Source of the DNA: Mycobacterium marseillense
Lineage (GTDB): Bacteria; Actinomycetota; Actinomycetes; Mycobacteriales; Mycobacteriaceae
Assembly: GCF_010731675.1 (NCBI RefSeq)
Contig: NZ_AP022584.1
Location: 4,030,001-4,094,000, forward strand
Direction: 5' to 3'
DNA: 64,000 nt
In this document: piece after piece, positions 19,156 to 27,451 of the stretch
Position numbering within the stretch: position 1 is the stretch's first letter
Layout: every line of letters begins with the position of its first letter
Program-made: the position numbers and the translations under genes
Notes under the pieces: generated by a model
Told to the model about the DNA's origin: nothing
What the model saw: the letters and a program-made list of their open reading frames with translations, nothing else
Database searches by the model: none

Positions 19156-19647
19156 TCAGCGAGTCCCGTGACCGCTATTGGTGCCCGCGGAAATGACTAG
19201 TCCCGCAAGGCTTCCCACCGCCGCGAGGGTGCCACCGACGAAGGCCTTGGCCATGTCCCGCTTCGACACCTCGGCGCCGCGGGGAAGCGAGGCCAGCCAG
19301 GCGACCGCGTCGTCGCGCTCGTTGTTGCCATACACGCGCATCGGGCACGGCATCCACGCACCGATGCCGCGCGCGGGCGCCCGAATCCACTCGACGTCGC
19401 TCACGACAGCACACCCGTCGAGCACGGCCATGTAGCCCACGCCAAGTCGGGTGTCCGCCCACAATGCGCCCGGCGTGATGCGCTCGAAGCCCGGGCCGAA
19501 GTGGTAGAGCAGCCGCATCCGGCCCTTCGTCCGGCGCGCCCGGTCGACCAACGGCGCAAACACCCGGTCGTAGTCCTCTGTCGTCACCGTCCCGACGGCC
19601 TCCAGGGCTTGAATTCCCGCGGGCACGCTCGCCACTGCTTTCAGCAC
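19156..19647 (-). CDS. SpoIIAA-like STAS-fold protein
   Basis: A 163-residue protein resembling the SpoIIAA-like family (DUF3478): an N-terminal region with VEAVGTVTTEDYDRVFAPLVD is followed by LLYHFGPGFERITPGALWAD and WMPCPMRVYG. These small cytosolic proteins have a STAS/CRAL-TRIO-like fold and their function is mostly unknown. The C-terminal 30 residues have a hydrophobic stretch (FVGGTLAAVGSLAGLVISAG) that may be a membrane helix, unusual for the family. It is divergent from the amine oxidase and shares with it an 84-base region that contains two copies of TTGCCTAGTGC. Confidence 0.7.
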   Translation of the reverse strand: MLKAVASVPAGIQALEAVGTVTTEDYDRVFAPLVDRARRTKGRMRLLYHFGPGFERITPGALWADTRLGVGYMAVLDGCAVVSDVEWIRAPARGIGAWMPCPMRVYGNNERDDAVAWLASLPRGAEVSKRDMAKAFVGGTLAAVGSLAGLVISAGTNSGHGTR

Positions 19648-19664
19648 GAGAACCCCCCATTAAT

Positions 19665-19691
19665 TTGCCTAGTGCAATTATTGCCTAGTGC
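19665..19691. promoter_or_regulatory. Tandem TTGCCTAGTGC repeat in a divergent promoter
   Basis: TTGCCTAGTGC occurs at 19665-19675 and 19681-19691, a 16-base period. The first copy continues as TTGC-CTAGT-GCAA, an imperfect palindrome like MarR-family operators. It lies between the SpoIIAA-like gene and the amine oxidase gene, with a possible -10 TAGGAT at 19692. No regulator gene is adjacent. Confidence 0.5.
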
Positions 19692-19731
19692 TAGGATAGG
19701 CCCCTGCTCCGCTGACTGGATAGGTACGCGC

Positions 19732-21000
19732 ATGAGAGTCGTCATCGTCGGCGCGGGACTCGCCGGCCTCACCGCGGCGGCCCAGTTGTCGACAGCCGCT
19801 CATGACGTGGTCGTCCTCGACGGTCGCGACGAGGTCGGCGGGCGGAGCAGATCCCGGCCCATCGCCGGCGACGTGATCGAGCTTGGCGCCCAGTTCATTT
19901 CCGGAAACCACCGGCGGATGCGAAAGCTCGTCACCGACGCCGGATTGCACCTCATCCGCGATCGCTACGCCGCCGGCCTGATCCGGTGGCGCGGCGCGCG
20001 CGATCGTTCGGGGCGAGTCATTCCACGCCTCAACCCCACCGAGCTCCTCGTGCTCAAGCGCATCCTCTCCGGACCGCGTGGCCTTCGTGCGCTGTCGGCC
20101 GGCGCAGCCTTCGAGTCCCCACGGGCCGAACTCGATTCGCAATCGGTGGCTGATTGGTTCGAGGCGCTCCGATTTTCGGGTTCGACCCGTCACCTCGCGG
20201 ATTGTCTCGCCGGTGCACTTTTCGGCGGCGCTGACCTCGGCGACGTCTCGCTGTTGGAGTTGGTCGAACTGCTTCGCCGGGAAGGGGGCGCCTACGGATT
20301 CATGATCGGAGAGGTAGCTAGGGCCGGCCATATCGCCGAGGGCACGAGTGCGCTCTGCGCTCACCTGCGTGGCCAGCTCACCGGGCGCGCCCACCTCGCA
20401 GCAGCGGCGCGCGCCGTCGAGCTGGGCAACGACAGCGTGGCAGTGCACGTCGAGAACGGGGAAGTGATCGAGGCCGACCACGCTGTCATGGCGGTGCCGA
20501 CGGCTGCGCTGTCTCGCATCGACTTCACCCCGAGTTTGCCGGGACGAATCCGCGAGGCGAACAGCGCCATCCGCTACGGGCAAGCCACCAAGGTCGCCGT
20601 CGTCGTCCCACCGCGAAAGCCCATGCAGGCCAAGGCATTCATCGGCGGAAGCACAATGGTCGCCGGCTGGCGGACCCGTCGCGTCCTGTACGGCTTCGCA
20701 CCGCCCAGCACCGCGAAATGCGACGCCACTGCGCTGGCCGAGGACCTCTGTCGAGGCTTCGGAGTTGAACCCCACACCGTTGAACACGTCGAGGTGGTGT
20801 GCTGGCCGCACGACCAATTCACCTGCGGCACCTACGCACACGTGTCGGCCGGTCATTTCACCCACTACCGCCGCTCGTTACCGCATCGTCATGGCCGCGT
20901 GCACTTCGCCGGCGCCGAACGCAGCAGCTGGCCGATCTACATGGAAGGCGCCGTGGAAAGCGGCGAACTGGCGGCACGGTCTGTCATGGCAACCACATGA
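19732..21000 (+). CDS. FAD-dependent amine oxidase-family oxidoreductase
   Basis: A 422-residue flavoprotein of the amine oxidase/protoporphyrinogen oxidase family. It begins with the FAD motif VVIVGAGLAGLTAAAQL and the conserved DEVGGRS and ELGAQFI stretches near residues 35-60, and ends with the family's C-terminal FAD motif region (HGRVHFAGAERSSWPIYMEGAVESGELAA). The start codon ATG 19732 is chosen because the dinucleotide motif begins right after it; the frame is open upstream only by chance. The substrate is unknown. The neighbouring divergent promoter repeat suggests regulated expression. Confidence 0.83.
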   Translation: MRVVIVGAGLAGLTAAAQLSTAAHDVVVLDGRDEVGGRSRSRPIAGDVIELGAQFISGNHRRMRKLVTDAGLHLIRDRYAAGLIRWRGARDRSGRVIPRLNPTELLVLKRILSGPRGLRALSAGAAFESPRAELDSQSVADWFEALRFSGSTRHLADCLAGALFGGADLGDVSLLELVELLRREGGAYGFMIGEVARAGHIAEGTSALCAHLRGQLTGRAHLAAAARAVELGNDSVAVHVENGEVIEADHAVMAVPTAALSRIDFTPSLPGRIREANSAIRYGQATKVAVVVPPRKPMQAKAFIGGSTMVAGWRTRRVLYGFAPPSTAKCDATALAEDLCRGFGVEPHTVEHVEVVCWPHDQFTCGTYAHVSAGHFTHYRRSLPHRHGRVHFAGAERSSWPIYMEGAVESGELAARSVMATT

Positions 21001-21014
21001 CCCAGCCCTGCCAA

Positions 21015-22229
21015 TCAGTCGGGCAGGTGCGGCATCTCGAAGCCCGGATCGCGCCCCAACAACACCGCGGGCGTGAGCGCCGACTTGCCATAGCGCCGGC
21101 GGACCCGGTCGATGGCCGCGTCGATGTCGTCGCCGGCCGCGCGGCGGTGCGATTCGCCGAACGGCAGCATCAGCTGCTGGGCGCCGTCGCGGTCGATGCC
21201 CGACACCGCGAAGCCCACCAACGTCAGCCCGCGCTGGGCGATCATCGGCGCCGCGCCCGCCACCAGCCGCCGCGCGGCGGCCAGGATGGGCGCCGTGGCC
21301 GACGTGGCCCACGGCAGGGTGTGTGACCGGGTCGCGCGGGTGAAGTCGTCGAAGCGCAGCCGCAGCACCACGGTGCGGCCGGTGCGCCCGGCGGCGCGCA
21401 TGCGGCCGGTGATGCGGTCCACCAAGTTGACCACCACGGCGTCAATCTCGGTGGGGGACATGGTGTTACCGGAGCGCCCCAGCGCCCGCTGGGCGCCGAC
21501 GGAGCGACGGCGGACGCCGGTGGTGACCCGCCGGCGGTCGATATTGCGCGAGAGCGCATACAGCTGGCGGCCCATCGCGCCGCCCACCATCGAACGCAGC
21601 GCCGACTCGCTGAGCTCGGCGACGTCGGCGACGGTCACGATGCCGTGCGCGTGCAGCTTCTCGGCCGTCACCGCGCCCACGCCCCACAGCCGGCGCACCG
21701 GCAGCGGGCGCAAAAACGTCAACTCCTGATCGGGCGGCACCAGCAGCAACCCGTCGGGCTTGGCCTCCTGGCTGGCGACCTTGGCGAGGAACTTCGTCCG
21801 GGCGATCCCCACGGTGATCGGCAGCCCGACCCGCTCGCGCACGTCGGCGCGCAGCCGTTCGGCGATCGCCACCGGCGTGCCCCTGGCCCGGCGCAGCCCG
21901 CCGACGTCGAGGAAGGCCTCGTCGACCGACAGCGCCTCCACGATCGGCGTGCAATCGCGGAACACCTCGAAGACGGCGTCGCTGGCGCGGCTGTAGGCGC
22001 TCATCCGTGGGGGCACCACCACGGCGGCCGGGCACAGCCGCCGCGCCTGCGCCCCGCCCATGGCCGTGCGCACGCCGTAGGCCTTGGCCTCGTAGCTCGC
22101 GGCCAGGACCACCCCGCCGCCGACGATCACCGGGCGGCCGCGCAGGGTCGGGTCGTCGCGCTGTTCGACGGACGCGTAGAAGGAATCCAGGTCCGCGTGC
22201 AGGATGGACGCATCGCACCGCACGAACAT
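21015..22229 (-). CDS. dinB3: Y-family DNA polymerase IV, DinB3-type
   Basis: DinB polymerases copy past lesions at low fidelity. The 404-residue protein has HADLDSFYASVE (metal Asp, steric gate region) near residue 10, ASYEAKAYGVRTAM near 45, and the catalytic SVDEAFLDV near 100, plus a C-terminal QLMLPF that matches the beta-clamp binding motif. The order beside ethR-ethA is that of M. smegmatis dinB3; Mtb, from memory, has no third DinB here. The start ATG 22229 lies inside a LexA-like palindrome; GTG 22223, two codons later, is an alternative start. The long open frame upstream to 22598 overlaps ethR and is not used. The gene follows ethR by 23 bases in the same direction. Confidence 0.85.
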   Translation of the reverse strand: MFVRCDASILHADLDSFYASVEQRDDPTLRGRPVIVGGGVVLAASYEAKAYGVRTAMGGAQARRLCPAAVVVPPRMSAYSRASDAVFEVFRDCTPIVEALSVDEAFLDVGGLRRARGTPVAIAERLRADVRERVGLPITVGIARTKFLAKVASQEAKPDGLLLVPPDQELTFLRPLPVRRLWGVGAVTAEKLHAHGIVTVADVAELSESALRSMVGGAMGRQLYALSRNIDRRRVTTGVRRRSVGAQRALGRSGNTMSPTEIDAVVVNLVDRITGRMRAAGRTGRTVVLRLRFDDFTRATRSHTLPWATSATAPILAAARRLVAGAAPMIAQRGLTLVGFAVSGIDRDGAQQLMLPFGESHRRAAGDDIDAAIDRVRRRYGKSALTPAVLLGRDPGFEMPHLPD

Positions 22230-22236
22230 ATGTTCG
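22223..22236 (-). promoter_or_regulatory. LexA (SOS)-like box over the dinB3 start codon
   Basis: CGAAC-ATAT-GTTCG is a perfect 14-base palindrome. It matches 10 of the 12 fixed positions of the mycobacterial LexA box TCGAAC-N4-GTTCGA; only the outer T and A differ. It covers the dinB3 start codon, 16 bases beyond the ethR stop, so LexA would block dinB3 transcription start or an internal promoter. Confidence 0.6.
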
Positions 22237-22252
22237 CACGAGGGTCTGACAG

Positions 22253-22894
22253 CTAGCTGGACTCGCCGTAGATGCTGCTGACCCAGATGTGGGTCAGGGT
22301 GTCGACAACCCGGTCCTCGTCGACCGAGGGCGTCTCGGCCGACAGTGCGGCCATCATTGTGCGCTCGTTCATCTGGTTCAGCGACGTCGCCAGATCGGCG
22401 GCCGGAATGGTTTCGGGGGCGGCACCGCGCGCCCGCTCGGCGGTGATCATGGCCGCCGTCTGGTCGATCCACTTCTGCATGAAGCCCAGCCACACCGACC
22501 GCAGCTCCGAGCTGGTGGCCAGCGCCTCGGTCGCGGCCCGCGCCAGCGTGCGGTGCGAGCTGAACGCGGCGAAGAACGCCTTGATGCCATTGCGCCACAC
22601 CCGGCGCGGGTCGGTCGGCAGCCGCTGTACCGCCCCGTCGAACTCGGAGTCGGCGCGCGCGATGACCGGCTCGAGCAGCGAGATCAGCACCGCCTCCTTG
22701 GACTTGAAATAGAAGTAGAAGGTCGGCCGCGACAGGCCGGCGCCCTTGGCCAGGTCGTCGACGGAGATGCCGCCGAAGCCGCGCTCCTCCAGCAGCCGCT
22801 CGGCCGTCGCAAGGATCGCCTGCTCGCGGTCGTCCCCGGAGGGGCGCATGGCTCGGCGGCCGCGCAAGGCGCGCGTCTGGCCTACGGTAGTCAC
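22253..22894 (-). CDS. ethR: TetR-family repressor EthR
   Basis: EthR represses ethA. The 213-residue protein (GTG 22894; Mtb EthR is 216) has an N-terminal TetR helix-turn-helix, residues about 18-68 (ISVDDLAKGAGLSRPTFYFYFKSKEAVL), and a helical ligand-binding domain that ends with DTLTHIWVSSIYGES, nearly the Mtb end. It is divergent from ethA, with a 76-base operator region between. The GTG start is chosen because the family begins with a short TT-containing tail before RGRR. It is followed by dinB3, and co-transcription is possible. Confidence 0.95.
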   Translation of the reverse strand: MTTVGQTRALRGRRAMRPSGDDREQAILATAERLLEERGFGGISVDDLAKGAGLSRPTFYFYFKSKEAVLISLLEPVIARADSEFDGAVQRLPTDPRRVWRNGIKAFFAAFSSHRTLARAATEALATSSELRSVWLGFMQKWIDQTAAMITAERARGAAPETIPAADLATSLNQMNERTMMAALSAETPSVDEDRVVDTLTHIWVSSIYGESS

Positions 22895-22911
22895 GGCCGC
22901 TACTTTACACG

Positions 22912-22966
22912 GTGTTGAGTCTTTCGACAGGGTGTTGACTGACTCGACACGGCGTTGATAGCGTGG
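22912..22966. promoter_or_regulatory. EthR operator between ethR and ethA
   Basis: Two copies of GTTGA-N6-TCGACA (at 22915 and 22934) plus a third half at 22953 ending GATAGCGTGG. The repeat type and the last 12 bases match the known Mtb EthR operator. EthR is known to bind this kind of site as a multimer. Confidence 0.8.
22959..22964 (+). promoter_or_regulatory. -10 element of ethA, leaderless-type
   Basis: TAGCGT fits the mycobacterial TANNNT -10 consensus and ends 6 bases before the ethA ATG; there is no ribosome site, so ethA is probably leaderless. The box lies within the EthR operator. Confidence 0.55.
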
Positions 22967-22970
22967 TCGT

Positions 22971-24440
22971 ATGACTGAGCACCTCGACGTCCTCATCGTG
23001 GGCGCCGGCATCTCCGGCGTCAGCGCGGCATGGCACCTGCAGGAACGCTGCCCGACCAAGAGCTACGCCATCCTGGAACGCCGCGCCGACCTCGGCGGCA
23101 CCTGGGACCTCTTCAAGTACCCCGGCATCCGATCCGACTCGGACATGTTCACCCTCGGCTTCCGGTTCAAGCCCTGGCGTTCGGCGAAGTCGATCGCCGA
23201 CGGCGCGTCGATCAAGGCCTACATCAAGGAGGCCGCGGTCGAGAACCACATCGAGCCCCACATTCGCTACAGCCACCGGGTGGTGGCCGCCGACTGGTCC
23301 GACGCCGACAACCGCTGGACGCTGACCGTCGACAACGATGGCCGCACGAGCGAGATGACCTGTTCCTTCCTGTTCGCCTGCACCGGCTACTACAACTACG
23401 ACGAGGGCTTCTCGCCCACCTTCGGAGGCTCCGAGGACTTCGGGGGCACCATCGTGCACCCGCAGCACTGGCCGGAGGACCTCGACTACGCGGGCAAACG
23501 AATCGTGGTCATCGGATCCGGTGCGACCGCGATCACCCTGATCCCCGCCCTGGTGAATTCGGGCGCGGGTCACGTGACGATGCTGCAGCGCTCCCCGACC
23601 TACATCGGGTCACTGCCCGGCGTCGACCCGTTTGCCGAGAAGGCCAACCGGCTGCTGCCCGAGCGACTCGCGCACATGGCCAACCGTTGGAAAGCCATCG
23701 CGTTCAGCACCTTCCAGTACCAGCTGTCCCGCAAGGCCCCGGCCTACATGCGCAAGACGTTGATGACGATGGCGCAGCGGCGCCTGCCGCAGGGCTACGA
23801 CGTCGAGAAGCACTTCGGGCCGCGCTACAACGTCTGGGACGAGCGGCTGTGCCTGGCGCCCGACGGCGACTACTTCCGGACCATCCGGCACGGCAAGGCC
23901 GACGTCGTCACCGACACCATCGACCGGTTCACCAAGACCGGCATCAGGCTCGCCTCGGGTGAGGAGCTGGCGGCCGACATCATCGTCACCGCAACGGGAT
24001 TGAACATGCAGTTGCTGGGCGGGGTGAAGCCGACCCGCAACGGTGAGGACGTCGACCTGACCTCGCTGATGACCTACAAGGGCCTGATGTTCTCCGGCGT
24101 GCCGAACTTTGCCATCACCTTCGGCTACACGAACGCGTCCTGGACCCTGAAGGCCGACCTGGTCTCCGAGTTCGTCTGCCGGCTGCTGAACTACATGGAC
24201 GACAACGGTTTTGACTTCGTGGAGCCGCAGCATCCGGGCAACGACGTGGACGAGCTGCCGTTCATGGACTTCACCCCCGGCTACTTCCGGCGCTCGATGC
24301 ACCTGCTGCCCAAGTCGGGGTCGCGGGCGCCGTGGCGGCTCAAGCAGAACTACTTCTTCGACATGCGCACGATCCGGCGCGGCAAGGTCGACGACGAGGG
24401 TCTGAAGTTCGCGAAAAAGCCGGCGCCAGTAGCGGTTTAG
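22971..24440 (+). CDS. ethA: Baeyer-Villiger flavin monooxygenase EthA
   Basis: EthA is an FAD/NADPH Baeyer-Villiger monooxygenase that also activates the prodrug ethionamide. The protein has 489 residues, the same as in Mtb. Visible: FAD motif [17 protein letters not shown] at residues 8-24, the family fingerprint [12 protein letters not shown] near residue 155, a second dinucleotide motif [12 protein letters not shown] near 180 for NADPH, and the AD-IIVTATG stretch near 340. It is divergent from ethR and controlled by the operator between them. It converges with rraA with a 4-base overlap. The start has no ribosome site, so the mRNA is probably leaderless. Confidence 0.95.
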   Translation: MTEHLDVLIVGAGISGVSAAWHLQERCPTKSYAILERRADLGGTWDLFKYPGIRSDSDMFTLGFRFKPWRSAKSIADGASIKAYIKEAAVENHIEPHIRYSHRVVAADWSDADNRWTLTVDNDGRTSEMTCSFLFACTGYYNYDEGFSPTFGGSEDFGGTIVHPQHWPEDLDYAGKRIVVIGSGATAITLIPALVNSGAGHVTMLQRSPTYIGSLPGVDPFAEKANRLLPERLAHMANRWKAIAFSTFQYQLSRKAPAYMRKTLMTMAQRRLPQGYDVEKHFGPRYNVWDERLCLAPDGDYFRTIRHGKADVVTDTIDRFTKTGIRLASGEELAADIIVTATGLNMQLLGGVKPTRNGEDVDLTSLMTYKGLMFSGVPNFAITFGYTNASWTLKADLVSEFVCRLLNYMDDNGFDFVEPQHPGNDVDELPFMDFTPGYFRRSMHLLPKSGSRAPWRLKQNYFFDMRTIRRGKVDDEGLKFAKKPAPVAV

Positions 24441-24931
24441 GAGTCTGTGGCGACGACGACGATCCCGTCGTCGTCGCTGTAGGCGATCTCGCCGGGCGCG
24501 AATGTCACGCCGCCCAGGGTGATTTCGACGTCGCGTTCACCGGCACCGGTTTTGGTGCTCTTGCGGGGATTAGTGCCCAGCGCCTTGACGCCGATGTCCA
24601 TGCCCCGCAGCGCGGCGGAGTCGCGCACCGCGCCGTTGATGATGAGCCCGGCCCAGCCGTTGGAGCGCGCGAGCTCGGCGATGACGTCGCCGACCAGCGC
24701 GGTGTGCAGCGAGCCGGCCCCGTCGATCACCAATATCCCGCCGTCACCGGGCTCCGAGAGCACCGACTTCAGCAGCGCGTTGTCCTGAAAGCAGCGCACG
24801 GTAGTGATCGGGCCGGCGAATTCGGGCCGCCCGCCGAACTGCCGGAACTGGATGTCGCAGCTGCGCACATCGGGGCCGATGCTGTCGACGAGGTCGGCGG
24901 TCGGCCGGAATGACACCGTCAGTTCTGACAC
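24437..24931 (-). CDS. rraA: RraA-like protein (regulator of RNase E activity A / HMG aldolase family)
   Basis: A 164-residue protein of the RraA/MenG family; Mtb Rv3853 is 157 residues. It contains the typical [27 protein letters not shown] and [15 protein letters not shown] blocks that form the trimer's active-site groove. E. coli RraA binds RNase E; other members are class II aldolases, so the exact role in mycobacteria is uncertain. The old MenG (methyltransferase) label is wrong for this fold. It converges with ethA (4 shared bases) and precedes the H-NS-like gene on the same strand by 16 bases. Confidence 0.9.
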   Translation of the reverse strand: MSELTVSFRPTADLVDSIGPDVRSCDIQFRQFGGRPEFAGPITTVRCFQDNALLKSVLSEPGDGGILVIDGAGSLHTALVGDVIAELARSNGWAGLIINGAVRDSAALRGMDIGVKALGTNPRKSTKTGAGERDVEITLGGVTFAPGEIAYSDDDGIVVVATDS

Positions 24932-24947
24932 GTTAGACGCCCCGCAC

Positions 24948-25388
24948 TCAGCGACGGCGCAGCTGGCGGATGAGCAGGATGGCCAGCAGGCTGACGGCCA
25001 GGGCGACGATCAGCGGCACCGGGGATTGGCCCACCGCGGGGCCCGGCAGGGCGGGCGACACCGGGTTGTTGGCGGCTTCCACGGTGGACTTCGCCTGTGC
25101 CGCGGCATCTTTGGCGGCCGCCGTGAGGTCGCCGTTGGTTTCCGCGCGCTGCTGCACGCCGGCCGGCGGCTCGGGCGGTTTCGGGGGCGCGGGTTCGGCG
25201 TTCTTGGCGGGCGCCTTCTTCGCGGGCGCTTTCTTGGCGGGCGCCTTTTTGGCGGGCGCCTTCTTCGCAGGTGCCTTCTTGGCCGGCGCTTTCGCGGTCT
25301 TTTTCGCCGCCTTGGCGGGCGGCTTCTTTTCCGGCGGATTGCCGGCGCCGTCGGGCGCGCTGTTGGTGGGGTCCTGCGGGTCTGCCAT
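24948..25388 (-). CDS. hns: H-NS-like Lys/Ala/Pro-repeat protein with membrane anchor (Rv3852-type)
   Basis: A 146-residue protein known in Mtb as the H-NS-like nucleoid protein. Residues about 20-62 are a run of AKKAP repeats (at least five perfect copies of APAKK), highly basic, like the tails of histone H1 and mycobacterial HupB. Residues about 62-115 are an Ala/Gln-rich linker, and residues about 123-142 form a single membrane helix ([19 protein letters not shown]), so it may tether DNA to the membrane. The repeat makes length variable between strains. It lies downstream of the CopC gene in the same direction. Confidence 0.88.
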   Translation of the reverse strand: MADPQDPTNSAPDGAGNPPEKKPPAKAAKKTAKAPAKKAPAKKAPAKKAPAKKAPAKKAPAKNAEPAPPKPPEPPAGVQQRAETNGDLTAAAKDAAAQAKSTVEAANNPVSPALPGPAVGQSPVPLIVALAVSLLAILLIRQLRRR

Positions 25389-25477
25389 GCGGCCGCTCCT
25401 TGAGCTTCCTCTGTCGTTCGTTTCCCTAGCTCAGGGATCTCGACCCCATCATGCCAGCACGCGTCGCGGCGCCTCGA

Positions 25478-25981
25478 TCACCGCCTGTGCCGCACCGCCC
25501 ACCAGGCCCCGCCGGCGACGAGCGCCAACGCGGCCGCCACGAACGGCCAGACGGGGACGTCACCGCCGCCGGTGCCGCCGCCGGCGACGGGCGGCCCGGG
25601 CGTGCCGGTGCCGGACACCGTGAGCTGAAACGACCAGGACCCGGAGACCACGTGGCCGTCCGCGGAGGTCACCCGGTAGTTGACCGTGTACGTCCCCGAC
25701 GGTCCCAGCGGACGCAAGGCGATGCTGACGACCGCGCCCGCCACGGTGGGCTCGCCGTCCGACCACACGTTGCCGTCAGGTCCGACCACCGTGATGGCGG
25801 CGAACGTGGTCTGCAACTGCTCGTTGAATGTCGCGCTCACCCGCTGCGGGCCGGACGCCAGCACCGCATTGGCCGCGGGGTCGGTGGCGATCCTCGTGGC
25901 GTGCGCCGAGGCCACCGGCGCGGTGAGCGTGGCCATCGCGAACATCGCGCTGACGCACACGCCGATCGCCAGCCGTTTCAT
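25478..25981 (-). CDS. CopC-like copper-binding protein
   Basis: A 167-residue protein with a signal peptide (MKRLAIGVCVSAMFAMATLTAPVASA) whose mature end starts with His (HATRI), as in CopC proteins where the N-terminal His binds copper. The CopC beta-barrel is followed by a Gly-rich linker and a C-terminal membrane helix (residues about 143-163) with an Arg tail, the usual YobA/CopC architecture for actinobacteria without a fused CopD. It overlaps the end of the YcnI-like gene by 4 bases and so belongs to one operon. The start is ATG 25981; longer open frames extend into the YcnI-like gene. Confidence 0.85.
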   Translation of the reverse strand: MKRLAIGVCVSAMFAMATLTAPVASAHATRIATDPAANAVLASGPQRVSATFNEQLQTTFAAITVVGPDGNVWSDGEPTVAGAVVSIALRPLGPSGTYTVNYRVTSADGHVVSGSWSFQLTVSGTGTPGPPVAGGGTGGGDVPVWPFVAAALALVAGGAWWAVRHRR

Positions 25982-26646
25982 GGGCGCCGGCGGATCAGGG
26001 CGATCGCGACTCCCAGCGCGGCGACCACCAGGGCGGCCCCGCCCAACAGCCGCGCGGGGTTGTCGGCCGCGTGGGGCCGCGCGGGTTCGGCCGCCGGGGT
26101 GGACGTCGCGTGGTGGTGGTGCGGCCCCGCCGGCCCGGCGGCAAGGCTGAGCATGGGCGCCGGGTGTTCCGGCTCGCCGCCGTCGGGCAGCGGCGCCTGA
26201 TCCCACTTCACAACGGTCCCGTCGGCGTAGGACTGCGTGGCCGGAAAGCTGACGGTGTCGGTGTCGGGCAGCTTCACCGACAACCGGAACAGCGCGAATT
26301 GGTCCGCGGCGATCCCCCCGCGGGGGGCGGCCGTCCATGTCACCGAGCGGACGGCACCGGAGCCCGCGTCACGGTCGAGCCGGGCCGTCCAGCCCGGCAT
26401 GGTTTCTGTGCGTGCCGCGGCGACGTCGGGCAGGGCGACCGTCAACGCGGTGGTGGCGGCGCCGGTGTTGGATTCGTTGGGCACCTGGAACGTCACCAGG
26501 GCCATGGCGCCGCGCACGGCGTTGTCGCTGCTGGCGTGGACGTGCGCCGACGCGGTCGGGGTGTGCAGCGCCGACCCGAGGGCCAAGACGACGGCCGCGC
26601 CGACCGGGATCAGGATGCGCGGGATCCACCTGCCGTGGAGTGACAT
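25978..26646 (-). CDS. YcnI-like (DUF1775) copper-binding membrane protein
   Basis: A 222-residue protein with a signal peptide ending in SASA and a mature end AHVHASS, whose His residues form the copper brace-like N-terminus of the YcnI family. The DUF1775 domain (residues about 35-165) shows FQVPNESNTGAATTALTV and WDQAPLPDG. A His-rich stretch (PHHHHATS) follows near residue 178, and a C-terminal membrane helix ends the protein. Together with CopC it forms a two-gene copper acquisition or delivery operon. From memory, this pair is not in the same place in Mtb. Confidence 0.85.
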   Translation of the reverse strand: MSLHGRWIPRILIPVGAAVVLALGSALHTPTASAHVHASSDNAVRGAMALVTFQVPNESNTGAATTALTVALPDVAAARTETMPGWTARLDRDAGSGAVRSVTWTAAPRGGIAADQFALFRLSVKLPDTDTVSFPATQSYADGTVVKWDQAPLPDGGEPEHPAPMLSLAAGPAGPHHHHATSTPAAEPARPHAADNPARLLGGAALVVAALGVAIALIRRRP

Positions 26647-26674
26647 GGGAGGAGGTTGCCTTTCGTGCGTTCGG

Positions 26675-27331
26675 TCAGCTCAACCCGAGGCGGGCCATCA
26701 GGTCCGCCTCGATGCCTTCGAGCTGCGACGAGATCGCGGCGTGGGCCGACCGGCGACGCGCGGCGGGCAGATTCTCCGCGGCGGTGACCGCCGCCGACAG
26801 ATCGGCGAGCCGCTCGGTGATGGCGGCCACGAACGCCTTGGTCTCGGCGTCCTTGGGCTTCTTGTCCTGCACGGTCCGCAACGACTTTTCCGCCCCGGCG
26901 ATGCGGGCCGACAGCTGGGCGCCGGGCCCGGAGAACTGGCCGATCTGGGCCAAGGGGATCCCGAGCCGGTCCGCGCGGCGCTGATCGATCAGCGCGCGCG
27001 CCGAGACGGCCAACCGATAGATCACCGGGGTGAGGATCGGCGCGAGCAGCCGCGACACCGTGAGGACGCGGCGGATCCGTGTCGGGGAGAAGATCTTGCC
27101 CTCCCGCGCCGCCTTGAGTTGGGCCTCAGCGACTTTCAGCGCGTTGCGGTCGCTGTCGCGTTGCGCCTTGATCTGAGCCCTGAGCGCCTTGTTCTCCGAC
27201 CGCTGGGCGGATTTGGCGCGCCGCACCTCGTTTTTCGCGGCCAGCTTGGCCTCGAGCTTGGCGCGGGCCTTGATCGCGCGGGCTTCAGCGCGACGCGTCG
27301 CGCGGCTCTTTCGCTTGCCGAACAGGCCCAT
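26675..27331 (-). CDS. Conserved Lys/Arg-rich coiled-coil protein (Rv3850-type)
   Basis: A 218-residue protein of exactly the Mtb Rv3850 length. Residues about 5-75 are a very basic, Ala-rich helix with heptad-like spacing and the sequence KRKSRATRRAEARAIKARA, followed by a region with a modest hydrophobic stretch (LLAPILTPVIYRLAVSA) near residues 95-111 and a helical C-terminal part. No enzyme motif is visible; the family belongs to DUF6474-type proteins. It lies alone between the copper pair and espR, all on the minus strand. Confidence 0.8.
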   Translation of the reverse strand: MGLFGKRKSRATRRAEARAIKARAKLEAKLAAKNEVRRAKSAQRSENKALRAQIKAQRDSDRNALKVAEAQLKAAREGKIFSPTRIRRVLTVSRLLAPILTPVIYRLAVSARALIDQRRADRLGIPLAQIGQFSGPGAQLSARIAGAEKSLRTVQDKKPKDAETKAFVAAITERLADLSAAVTAAENLPAARRRSAHAAISSQLEGIEADLMARLGLS

Positions 27332-27451
27332 TCCCGGCCGCCTCCCGGTATCTCGCTGGCAATCGTCGTCTAACGCTCTCGCGTTCGCGATCCGTTTGCC
27401 AACCCTAATCGGAATGGGCGGACGCCAGCTCCCCAGGGCTGGCCCCGGCCG

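Noticed and set aside
25200..25310. Regular short repeats that look CRISPR-like or VNTR-like
   Set aside because: They encode the AKKAP units of the H-NS-like protein in frame, with 15-base period and no spacers.
25420..25460. CTAGCTCAGGG resembling a tRNA D-arm
   Set aside because: No acceptor stem, anticodon arm or TTCGA T-arm could be built around it.
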